The notes beneath the pieces are model-generated. The model saw only the letters and a program-made list of their open reading frames with translations. It did not search any database and was not told where the DNA came from. Positions 16,401-25,113 of a DNA stretch of 64,000 bases are shown piece after piece. The translations under genes were made by a program, and so were the position numbers. How positions within the stretch are numbered: the first letter of the stretch is position 1; each line of letters opens with the position of its first letter. This DNA is from Streptomyces sp. SLBN-118 (GTDB lineage Bacteria; Actinomycetota; Actinomycetes; Streptomycetales; Streptomycetaceae): assembly GCF_006715635.1 (NCBI RefSeq), contig NZ_VFNP01000002.1, positions 2,604,001 through 2,668,000 of the forward strand. Direction: 5' to 3'.

Positions 16401-17364
16401 CCCGGCGACCGCGTGCGGGCGCCTCGGACTTCTCGCTCTCGGCCTTCTCGGGCTCTGCCTTGGCCGGCTCCGCCTTCGCGGGCTGGGCGAACTCGGGCGT
16501 GACGGCGCGACGGCGCGTACGCCCCCGGGTGGCCGCCTTCTCGGCGGCCGCGACCTCGGCCTCGGCGGAGGTGATCTGGGCGACGGTGCCGGTGGGCAGG
16601 CTCTCGCCCGCCTCGACGACATCCTCGTCCGCCTCGGCCTCGACGGCCTGCGTGGCGGGTGCGGTGACCTTGCGAGTGGCCCGACGACGGCTGCGCGGCG
16701 CGGCGGTCTCGGCCTCCGGCTCAGCGGCAACCTCAGGCGCCTCGGCGCTCTCCGCCGCCTCCACAGGCTGCGGCGCACCGGCGGGCGCTGATGCCCGACG
16801 GCGGGCACGGCCACGCGGCGCGGGAGCCTCGGCCTCGGTCTCGTCCTCGGCGGGCTCGGTGGCAGCGGGCTCGACAACCGGCTCGGGAGCGGTCACCTGG
16901 CGGGTGGCACGGCGGCGGGTGCGCGGCGCGGCGGCCTCGGCCTCCGGCTCGGCGGCTGTCTCGGGGGCCTCTGCGGGCTCCGGGGCGCCGGCGGGCGCGG
17001 TGACCTTACGGGTCGCACGACGACGGGTGCGCGGCGCGGCGGCCTCGGCCTCCGGCTCGCCGGCGGTCTCCTGGGCCTCGGGGGCCTCTGCAGGCTGCGG
17101 CGCCCCGGCGGGCGCGGTCGCCTTGCGGGTGGCACGACGACGCGTACGCGGCGCGGCGGCCTCGGTCTCGCTCTCCGCGACATCGGCCACGACAGGGGTC
17201 TCGGCGACGTCCGCCGTGACCTCAGCGGCCGTGGAATCCGCGGCCACCGTCGGCGGCCCTGCGGGACGCGATGCTGCACGGCGCCTGCGGCGCGGCGGCA
17301 GCGTATCGCTGGGTGAATTGTTCTCGGTCTCTCCGGCGGTGCCGGATTCGTTCGGCTCGTGCAT
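13468..17364 (-). CDS. rne: Ribonuclease E/G with long repetitive arms (RNase ES type)
   Basis: This 1298-residue endoribonuclease cuts single-stranded RNA in mRNA decay and rRNA/tRNA processing. The catalytic core is central: an S1 domain about 580-690 (VGNVYLGKVQNVLPSMEAAF), the DNase-I-like part with the acidic residues of MVVIDVNTGKF (about 868) and VVVDFIDMV (about 913), and the zinc-link CVHCNGRG near 975. Both arms are low complexity. Five N-terminal and three C-terminal copies of an R-x-RRRATRKVTAPAGAP unit alternate with Ala/Glu/Pro spacers, with poly-Arg tracts before the core and a KKTAAKKTAAKK tail. Known Streptomyces RNase ES binds PNPase through its arms. The ATG at 17364 follows GGGAGAA. 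It is monocistronic, with its own terminator. Confidence 0.95.
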   Translation of the reverse strand: MHEPNESGTAGETENNSPSDTLPPRRRRRAASRPAGPPTVAADSTAAEVTADVAETPVVADVAESETEAAAPRTRRRATRKATAPAGAPQPAEAPEAQETAGEPEAEAAAPRTRRRATRKVTAPAGAPEPAEAPETAAEPEAEAAAPRTRRRATRQVTAPEPVVEPAATEPAEDETEAEAPAPRGRARRRASAPAGAPQPVEAAESAEAPEVAAEPEAETAAPRSRRRATRKVTAPATQAVEAEADEDVVEAGESLPTGTVAQITSAEAEVAAAEKAATRGRTRRRAVTPEFAQPAKAEPAKAEPEKAESEKSEAPARGRRAGRPAVAVFQAPVFTEPMFQTPETAAAAAAAAVDTEPEEDEDVAEPVAETAAPEPAGRRRRRRRGEAAEPAEAPAQQAEPETEAETEAETEGEESDEFDERPSRRRRRGGRRRRRGEPADTDETSEEPSEEPAAEEAQYDEEAEEEQGENETPSAAGTSSSRRRRRRRRRSGEPAEGEETVSGDPERTVVKVREPRPARAKSDEPSDEVQSIKGSTRLEAKKQRRREGREQGRRRVPIITEAEFLARREAVERVMVVRQSGERTQIGVLEDNVLVEHYVNKEQATSYVGNVYLGKVQNVLPSMEAAFVDIGKGRNAVLYAGEVNFEALGMANGPRRIEAALKSGQSVLVQVTKDPIGHKGARLTSQVSLPGRYLVYVPEGSMTGISRKLPDTERARLKTILKKIVPEDAGVIVRTAAEGASEDELRRDVERLQGQWEDIQKKAKGGSSNAPTLLYGEPDMTVRVVRDIFNEDFTKVIVSGDEAWQTIHGYVNHVAPDLTDRLSKWTSEVDVFATYRIDEQLMKALDRKVWLPSGGSLVIDKTEAMVVIDVNTGKFTGQGGNLEETVTRNNLEAAEEIVRQLRLRDLGGIVVVDFIDMVLESNRDLVMRRLLECLGRDRTKHQVAEVTSLGLIQMTRKRVGQGLLESFSETCVHCNGRGVIVHMEQPTAPGGGGGKRSKKRGRGGAEQVQEQEAAAEVAAETEAAEAETEAEVAAEVAAPVALAEPEFVPDEELYSSAAEAEAAATRGRGRRRATRKVTAPAGAPKAAAPAAEAEVVIEAKAEAPKAEAPVAEPEAAVSDEAPAPEAAPAGRTRRRATRKATAPAGAPKAAETTPVDAEVVIEAKAEAPKAEAPVAEPEAAVSDEAPVSAPPRARRRVTRKVTAPAGSPSGAEEAAIVVVPATAEPQAEPEAGADGAPAKKAARKTAKKATAKKAATKKTAAKKTAAKKTTAKKAGAKKSTAAAEQQSLPTVTATTES
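13808..13884. repeat. 77-bp direct repeat in rne, copy 1
   Basis: This stretch is identical to 14000-14076. The copies are 192 bp (64 codons) apart and in frame, and encode the same acidic spacer in the C-terminal arm of RNase E. They show recent in-frame duplication. Confidence 0.9.
14000..14076. repeat. 77-bp direct repeat in rne, copy 2
   Basis: Second copy of the perfect 77-bp repeat also found at 13808-13884. It encodes the Glu/Ala/Pro spacer between RRRATRK units of the RNase E C-terminal arm. Confidence 0.9.
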
Positions 17365-17595
17365 GCGGGCGGTTCTCCCGTCACGCTCCCGGGCGCCACG
17401 CCTGATTCCGGTCCGGTCACGGCCCGCGTGATGTTCGCGGTGCCGCCGTCCGGGGCGCGGGCGCCGCACGGGAGCTGATGTATGGCTCGCCGGTTCCGTA
17501 CGCGATGTACGTACGGCCTGGCGAAAGTCTCCTGTCAGTGCGCGGCCCGACCCAGGTGGCTCCCGAGTACCAGGGCTGCGCTACAACGACTGCCC

Positions 17596-18459
17596 TTACG
17601 CGGCGGGACCCGGCGCCGTCGCGGCGGCGATTCCGGCGGCCGTGGGTGTAGCGGCCGGAAATGCCTCGCGGTCGGGCGCGAGCGGGTCGGTCACCGTGCC
17701 GGACTCCTCGTCGAAGAGCCCCTGCGCCAGCCTGGTCACCGCTGCGGGGACCGGCGGCGCCAGGTCGGCCACAGCTCGGAGACCGGACAGGACGTCGTCG
17801 GGTCGCACGGCAGGTGTTACGTGCCGAACAACCAGCCGCAGTATCGCACAGCGCCCGTCCCCCGGCCTATTGATGTCGGCGGCGGCAGCCGCGCCGGTGG
17901 AGCCGACGCCGGCGTCGGACGGTGAATGGAGCGCCTGCAGGTCTGCCACGGCGCCTCGTGCGTCGAAGGTCCGCATGCCGTTCTTCGTCTTGCGCTCGAC
18001 CTCTACGGTCTCGGCAGCGAGGAAGGCGGACACGGCCCGTGAAGCGTCGTCGGCTTCCACCCCGTCGAGCCGAAGCTCCCACACGGAAGCGGTGAGCCGG
18101 TCGGCGAGCCCGGACGTACGGGCTTCGACGGCGTCGGTGATGTCGAGCCCCCCGGGCAGCGACTCGTCAAGCAGCTCACGCAGCTTGTCGGGATCGCGGT
18201 GCTCGGTGAGGGCGATCTCCAGATACTCGGCCTCACTGCCCGTGCCGGTGGGTGCGGCATTGGCGTAGGAGACCTTGGGGTGCGGGGTAAAGCCCGCCGA
18301 GTACGCCATGGGCACCTCGGCACGGCGCAGCGCCCGCTCGAAGGCACGCTGGAAGTCTCGATGGCTGGTGAACCGGAGGCGGCCGCGCTTGGTGTAGCGC
18401 AGTCGGATGCGCTGCACCGCCGGTGCGGGCGGCGGGCCTTCGGGCTGTCGCTTGCCCAG
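17596..18459 (-). CDS. TIGR03936-type radical SAM-linked protein (DUF2344), probable CTG start
   Basis: The family is recognised by QRIRLRYTKRGRLRFTSHRD and YSAGFTPHPKVSYANAAP near the N-terminus. Its function is unknown. Members are next to, or fused with, the TIGR03960 radical SAM protein found here at 20342-22267. The first standard start is GTG at 18417 (273 residues) but it has no ribosome site. An in-frame CTG at 18459 has GAGGAG eight bases before it and would add 14 residues (LGKRQPEGPPPAPA). I recall this extension from homologues with ordinary starts, so I use CTG; an annotator limited to standard codons would choose 18417. The last 60 residues are Ala/Thr/Pro rich. Confidence 0.8.
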   Translation of the reverse strand: MGKRQPEGPPPAPAVQRIRLRYTKRGRLRFTSHRDFQRAFERALRRAEVPMAYSAGFTPHPKVSYANAAPTGTGSEAEYLEIALTEHRDPDKLRELLDESLPGGLDITDAVEARTSGLADRLTASVWELRLDGVEADDASRAVSAFLAAETVEVERKTKNGMRTFDARGAVADLQALHSPSDAGVGSTGAAAAADINRPGDGRCAILRLVVRHVTPAVRPDDVLSGLRAVADLAPPVPAAVTRLAQGLFDEESGTVTDPLAPDREAFPAATPTAAGIAAATAPGPAA

Positions 18460-18543
18460 TGGTTCTTCTCCTCGGTGCGGGGCGGGCGCGGGGGGCGCGC
18501 CGCCCTCGGACGTGCGGGGGTGTTCCCTGGGGGCCTGACCGGC

Positions 18544-19728
18544 TCACCCCTGCTTGTGCAGGGAGATCTCGGGTTCGGCCGCCGCGCCGGGAACGGTCCG
18601 TGTTTGTTGCGTATCACCCAGCCTACGCGCCTGCCGCGCCACCGGTTCCCCGGGCACGGTCGCAGGTGGCCCGCCGACCAGCGCCCTCCAGGCCTCTCGC
18701 CTGGCCTGTCGTACCGTCTCGCGGGCCGATCGCAGCGCTCCCCGGGCGGCCCGTCCCGCCTCGACGGCGGCCTTCTTCGCCGGACGCCAGATCCCGTCGC
18801 GCAGCGCGTGCCCGACGGGGGTGCAGACGACCTGGTAGAACCAGCGCACCGGGCGGCCGACCAGATTCCGGGCGAGCCACTTCAGGGCCATGCCGACGGC
18901 GTGCGAGAGGTATCCGGCGATGCGCCAGGCGAAAGCGAAGGCGTCGGCGATCTCGCGTCCGACGGGGGCGAGGATGCGCCGGTAGACCCAGGCGACAGGC
19001 GTCACCAGCAGTGTCACGACCAGCCAGACGACCGCCACCCACACCCCGCGGCAGACGGCGGCGATGCCGCGTCCCGTCACGCTGAGCAGCCAGGCAATGC
19101 CGTGGCCGAGCGGCGTCAGCAACTGCCGGTAGACCCACACCACGGGAACCACCAGCCCGTACGTCACCACCGGCACCACGACATACCGCCACAGCAGCAC
19201 CCACGGCCACACGAAGAGCGCGTTGCCCAGCCGGCCGAGCACGGCGGCGATGCCGTGCCCGACCGGGATGAGCAGCCGTCGGTGGAGCCAGCGCGCGGGC
19301 GCGAGCAGCAGGTTCTCGACGAGCCAGGCAATGCCGTGGCCGAGCGGTGTCAGCAACTGCCGGTAGACCCACACCACCGGCACCACCAGCCCGTACGTCA
19401 CCACCGGCACCACGACATACCGCCACAGCACCACCCACGGCCACACGAACAACGCCTTGCCGAGGAAGAGCGCGAGGGGTGCGAGCACGCTCTCGTACAG
19501 CCGGACCAGAGCGCGGCATGCCGGCCTCAGCAGGACGCGGTCCAGGGCGACCCCGCAGACGACGAGCAGGTCCCACAGCATCCGTACGGGAACGACCACC
19601 AGCAGCACCACGATCCGCACCGGGACCCGGACGACCGTGGTCAGACACCCCTCGCCTGGCTGGTAGTGGGCGGGCGCCTGATGACTCCCGTATGCCTGGG
19701 GGGACTTCTCGTACTCCATGTCAGCCAT
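18544..19728 (-). CDS. Internally repeated hydrophobic protein, unknown function
   Basis: This 394-residue protein is built from repeated 39-78-residue blocks with the cores WPWVVLWRYVVVPVVTYGLV, VPVVWVYRQLLTPLGHGIAW and LLIPVGHGIAAVLGRLG. The blocks are rich in Val, Trp, Tyr and Arg and are strongly amphipathic or membrane-seeking, but few segments are long enough for certain membrane spans. The C-terminal 100 residues are basic. I do not recognise the family beyond its looking Streptomyces-specific. The ATG at 19728 has no good ribosome site; a second ATG three codons in is equally possible. It starts six bases after the stop of the acetyltransferase gene and lies between the two radical SAM-type genes. 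Confidence 0.65.
   Translation of the reverse strand: MADMEYEKSPQAYGSHQAPAHYQPGEGCLTTVVRVPVRIVVLLVVVPVRMLWDLLVVCGVALDRVLLRPACRALVRLYESVLAPLALFLGKALFVWPWVVLWRYVVVPVVTYGLVVPVVWVYRQLLTPLGHGIAWLVENLLLAPARWLHRRLLIPVGHGIAAVLGRLGNALFVWPWVLLWRYVVVPVVTYGLVVPVVWVYRQLLTPLGHGIAWLLSVTGRGIAAVCRGVWVAVVWLVVTLLVTPVAWVYRRILAPVGREIADAFAFAWRIAGYLSHAVGMALKWLARNLVGRPVRWFYQVVCTPVGHALRDGIWRPAKKAAVEAGRAARGALRSARETVRQARREAWRALVGGPPATVPGEPVARQARRLGDTQQTRTVPGAAAEPEISLHKQG
19091..19227. repeat. 137-bp direct repeat, copy A
   Basis: This copy is nearly identical (a handful of mismatches) to 19325-19461, offset by 234 bp or 78 codons in frame. It encodes one repeat block of the hydrophobic protein. Confidence 0.85.
19325..19461. 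repeat. 137-bp direct repeat, copy B
   Basis: Partner of 19091-19227. The high nucleotide identity at third positions points to a recent internal duplication or gene conversion. Confidence 0.85.
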
Positions 19729-19734
19729 GACGCG

Positions 19735-20268
19735 CTACGACCCTGTCCGGATCCAGTACCGGCGCTTTCCCCCGCGCTCGTCCTCCAGGATCCCGTGATT
19801 CGCCTCAATGACCTTGCGGGAAGCGGTGTTGGTGGTGTCGCAGGTGAGGAGCACGCGATCAAGGCCGAGGGAGCGCGCACAGGGAAGGGCGTCACGGAGC
19901 ATCGCCGTTGCATACCCCTTCCGTCGTGCGCCGGGCCGCACGCCGTAACCGATGTGCCCGCCGGCTTCACGCAGGAACGGGGTGAGGCGGTGCCGTATCT
20001 GGATACGCCCGAGATAGGTGCCCCCGTCCACATACCAGTACCAGCTGGCAGGCACGAAGCCCTCGGGCCGGCGGCCCTCCTCCAGCTCCTCCTCGCGGAT
20101 CGCGGCGACATAGCGCGCGAAGCCGTCGGGCTCGTGCCAGGTCCCGCCGTACTCCCTGAGCTCCCTGATGAGGGTGTCGCCGAAGAACTCGCCCCGGGCG
20201 ACGTCCTCGCGCATGGCCTCGACGAAGGAGACACGGAAACGGACTTCAGGCGTCACGAGCTGCGGCAT
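19735..20268 (-). CDS. GNAT family N-acetyltransferase
   Basis: This 177-residue protein has the acetyl-CoA loop GVRPGARRKGYATAML (Arg-Arg-Lys-Gly-Tyr-Ala) near residues 107-122, preceded by the strand GHIGYG and followed by LGLDRVLLTCDTTNTASRKV, the usual C-terminal half with the conserved Asn. The substrate is unknown; family members acetylate small amines or protein N-termini. It is transcribed with the repeat protein downstream (six-base gap) and follows the radical SAM gene after a strong hairpin. Confidence 0.85.
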   Translation of the reverse strand: MPQLVTPEVRFRVSFVEAMREDVARGEFFGDTLIRELREYGGTWHEPDGFARYVAAIREEELEEGRRPEGFVPASWYWYVDGGTYLGRIQIRHRLTPFLREAGGHIGYGVRPGARRKGYATAMLRDALPCARSLGLDRVLLTCDTTNTASRKVIEANHGILEDERGGKRRYWIRTGS

Positions 20269-20293
20269 CGCGCCATTGTGCCGGGACGCGCGA

Positions 20294-20330
20294 GGGCCCG
20301 GCCACGGGGATTTCCCCTGTGGCCGGGCCC
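20294..20330 (-). terminator. Hairpin terminator after the radical SAM gene
   Basis: Two 17-18-base arms (20294-20310 and 20313-20330) pair with a single mismatch around a two-base centre, 11 bases after the radical SAM stop codon. Confidence 0.8.
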
Positions 20331-20341
20331 TTCCCCGAGCT

Positions 20342-22267
<1,926 letters not shown>

Positions 22268-22321
22268 CGCGGTGTCTCTCGTGGAGGCGGGCTGGGGTGA
22301 CCATCAAGCGTACCTTGACGC

Positions 22322-23857
22322 TCAGCCGGTCAGGTCCGCCCGAAGTTTCGGGGCCGAAGCCTTCTCCCACACCCCCGGCAGCTCCGCCTCGCGCTGCGCC
22401 GCGGCCGCCTCCTCCTGGCCGTAGAGCAGTCCCCAGGCGAAGGCGGACTCCCCGGCCGCATGCGCCTGGATGGCGAGATTCCGCAGGGCCTCGCGGGCGA
22501 CGACGCTGTCCTGGTGATCGCCGAGAACCTTCTGCACGGCCTTCATCCGCTTGGTGAACCTCTTGGCCGGCTTGCCGAGCAGGGGCGTCGCCGCCTCGCC
22601 CGCGTACCTGGCGCGCTTGGCGGCCTTACGGGCGTCGTGCATGGCCAGGTCCCTGGCCTCGCCGGACGGGAGTTCCAGGGCGTGGTGGATCCGCCCCTCC
22701 AGCCGGGCGTAGTCATTGATCACAGCCGCGGGGATCACCCTGGCGGCCGCGCCGCCGGCCGCCTTCAGCAGCGGTGGGTCGGCGAGCAGGGTGTCCAGGG
22801 ACTCCAGAAGCGCGAGGTAGCGCCTGCTGTCGAGCACGGCGACTGCCTTGCGACGGGCGCCCGAGCCGTGGGCGACGCTCCACAGCCGCAGCCTCCCGCG
22901 CACGGGGCCGAGGAGCAGGGTCCTGGGCACGTCGTCGATCCTCGACTTGAGCCGTTCGGCGAGGACCTCCTGGTCCCGGGCGACACCGAGTTCGGCGGCG
23001 AGCCACTTGAGTTCCTCGCCGACCGGGTCGGTGACGGACCGGTCGAGGACCTTCCGGAATGTCTTGAAGGCGCTGCGCATCCGCCGGGTGGCGACCCGCA
23101 TCTGATGGACGGAGTCGGGCAGATCGCGGCGTACGGCGGGGTCGTAGGCGAGCAGCGCGTCGGCCTGTTCCCGCACATAGGCGAGTACTTGGCCGCCGGC
23201 GGTCTCCGGGCCGGGATCGGCGGGCGGGGACGGCTGCTGCGGGGCGCGCTCGCCCTTGGGGGCGGTGTCCGCCAGCGCCCTCGCCAGCTTCGACGGCGCG
23301 GCGGCGGGCGCCAGTCCCGCCTTGCGGAACTTCTTGTCGACCGTGTCCAGGAAGGAGGGGTCACCGCCGTCCGCGAGCTCGACCTCGATCTCGTCCCAGG
23401 CGGCCTTGCCGCCGCCTTCGGTGAGGCGATCCGCACGGACGGAGTCCCGGCTCAGCTCGGCGAGGAGCGTGCCGTCGCCGTCCAGAAGGTGGCGGATGTC
23501 CCGGGAGGACCGCAGCCGTACGACGGGCACGAGTTCGGCGTCCCGGGTGCGGGCCCGGACCAGCCTGGTCAGACCGCCCGGGACCGTGTCGGACAGGGTC
23601 GCGGTGATCTCTTCGCGTACGCCTGGTGCGACGGGAAGTTTGAGGTGCCAGCCCGCGTCGCTCCCGCCCGTTCTGCGCCGCAGGGTGATCGAAGCGGCGG
23701 CGAGCCGCAGGTCCGCGGTGTCGTAGTAGACGGCGTCCAGCTCGACGACGCCCTTGTCGACGACAGCGGAGACCCCGGGCACCTTGCCGGGATCGGGCAG
23801 CCGGGTCTCGGGAGTGGCTTCGTACTTCCGCTCGATCTCACGCTTCGTGTCCGCCAT
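22322..23857 (-). CDS. CYTH and CHAD domain protein
   Basis: This 511-residue protein starts with a CYTH domain (about 5-200). It has the EIERKYE metal/phosphate-binding motif at 6-12 and the alternating charged strands of the triphosphate tunnel fold (VELDAVYYDTADLRL, SITLRRRTGG). From about 225 to 500 comes an all-helical CHAD domain rich in Arg, Lys and His (VHQMRVATRRMRSAFKTFRK, HDARKAAKRARYAGEA). CHAD domains bind polyphosphate, and CYTH enzymes hydrolyse triphosphates, so a polyphosphate-linked role is likely. TAGATT (23864-23869, - strand) ends six bases before the ATG, which fits a leaderless mRNA. Confidence 0.92.
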   Translation of the reverse strand: MADTKREIERKYEATPETRLPDPGKVPGVSAVVDKGVVELDAVYYDTADLRLAAASITLRRRTGGSDAGWHLKLPVAPGVREEITATLSDTVPGGLTRLVRARTRDAELVPVVRLRSSRDIRHLLDGDGTLLAELSRDSVRADRLTEGGGKAAWDEIEVELADGGDPSFLDTVDKKFRKAGLAPAAAPSKLARALADTAPKGERAPQQPSPPADPGPETAGGQVLAYVREQADALLAYDPAVRRDLPDSVHQMRVATRRMRSAFKTFRKVLDRSVTDPVGEELKWLAAELGVARDQEVLAERLKSRIDDVPRTLLLGPVRGRLRLWSVAHGSGARRKAVAVLDSRRYLALLESLDTLLADPPLLKAAGGAAARVIPAAVINDYARLEGRIHHALELPSGEARDLAMHDARKAAKRARYAGEAATPLLGKPAKRFTKRMKAVQKVLGDHQDSVVAREALRNLAIQAHAAGESAFAWGLLYGQEEAAAAQREAELPGVWEKASAPKLRADLTG

Positions 23858-23907
23858 GAACCGAATCTAGTCGCCCGGACGACCGCGCGGCAGCCCAAAA
23901 TGTTCAC

Positions 23908-25110
23908 CTAAGCCGTTATCGGCCTCTGAACACGGATCGACTGGAGCAGTCCGATGGCGATCCAGACCGCGAACATCGACGTGCCTCCGTACGACACGAA
24001 CGGCAGCGGCAGACCAGCCACCGGCATGATGCCGAGCGTCATGCCGACGTTCTCGAACGACTGGAACGCGAACCAGGCGATGATCCCGGCGGCGACGATC
24101 GTGCCGTACAGCTCGGTCGTCTCGCGCGCGATCCGGCAGGCGCGCCACAGCACGATGCCGAGCAGCAGAAGGATCAGACCCGCACCCAGGAAGCCGAGTT
24201 CCTCGCCCGCGACGGTGAAGACGAAGTCCGTCTGCTGCTCGGGCACGAACTGGCCGGTGGTCTGCGAGCCCTTGAACAGGCCCGTGCCGGTCAGCCCGCC
24301 CGATCCGATCGCGATCCTGGCCTGGTTGGTGTTGTAGCCGACACCGGCCGGGTCCAGCTCCGGGTTGGCGAACGCGGCGAAGCGGTTGATCTGGTACTCG
24401 TCGAGCAGTCCGAGGGCCGTGACCAGCACCGCGCCGATGACCCCGGCGCCGATGAGCCCGAGGATCCAGCGGTTGGACGCGCCCGAGGCGAGCAGCACCC
24501 CGAGCACGATCACCGCCATCACCATGACCGAGCCGAGGTCCGGCATCAGCATGACGATCGCCATCGGAAGGACCGCGAGGCCCAGCGACTTGGCGACCGT
24601 CCGGTGGTCCGGATGCGCCAGGTCGCCCGCGTCCACGCGTGCGGCCAGCATCATCGCCGTCCCCAGGATGATCGTGATCTTCACGAACTCCGAGGGCTGG
24701 AGGGAGAATCCGCCGCCGATCACGATCCAGGCGTGTGCGCCGTTGATGGTCGCGCCGAGCGGCGTGAGCACCAGCAGGACGAGCACCACGGACAGCCCGT
24801 ACAGCACCGGTACGGCGCCGCGCAGGGTGCGGTGCCCGAGCCAGATCGTGCCGACCATCAGCGCGAAGCCGATACCGGTGTTGAGGGCGTGCCGGAACAG
24901 GAAGTAGTACGGGTCGCCCTGGTTGAGCTCGGTGCGCCCGCGCGTCGCCGACCACACCAGCAGCGAGCCGACGAAGGAGAGTGCGATTGCCGAGAAGAGC
25001 AGCGGCCAGTCGAGCCTGCGCACCATGGAGTCACGGGCGCTCAGCTGGGACCACAGGCCGCCGCGGCGGGGCCCGTATCCGGAGACGGAGAAGCCGTTCG
25101 TACCGGCCAT
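23908..25110 (-). CDS. rodA: RodA/FtsW family peptidoglycan glycosyltransferase
   Basis: This SEDS protein of 400 residues has about ten membrane helices and polymerises lipid II with its partner PBP2. Visible signatures are LTPLGATINGAHAWIVIGGG, LQPSEFVKI, QTDFVFTVAGEELGFLG and the C-terminal MPVAGLPLPFVSYGGTSM. It starts three bases after the pbp2 stop in the mre operon. In Streptomyces this gene set builds the thick spore wall rather than side-wall elongation; that is established for S. coelicolor and inferred here. Confidence 0.94.
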   Translation of the reverse strand: MAGTNGFSVSGYGPRRGGLWSQLSARDSMVRRLDWPLLFSAIALSFVGSLLVWSATRGRTELNQGDPYYFLFRHALNTGIGFALMVGTIWLGHRTLRGAVPVLYGLSVVLVLLVLTPLGATINGAHAWIVIGGGFSLQPSEFVKITIILGTAMMLAARVDAGDLAHPDHRTVAKSLGLAVLPMAIVMLMPDLGSVMVMAVIVLGVLLASGASNRWILGLIGAGVIGAVLVTALGLLDEYQINRFAAFANPELDPAGVGYNTNQARIAIGSGGLTGTGLFKGSQTTGQFVPEQQTDFVFTVAGEELGFLGAGLILLLLGIVLWRACRIARETTELYGTIVAAGIIAWFAFQSFENVGMTLGIMPVAGLPLPFVSYGGTSMFAVWIAIGLLQSIRVQRPITA

Positions 25111-25113
25111 GGC

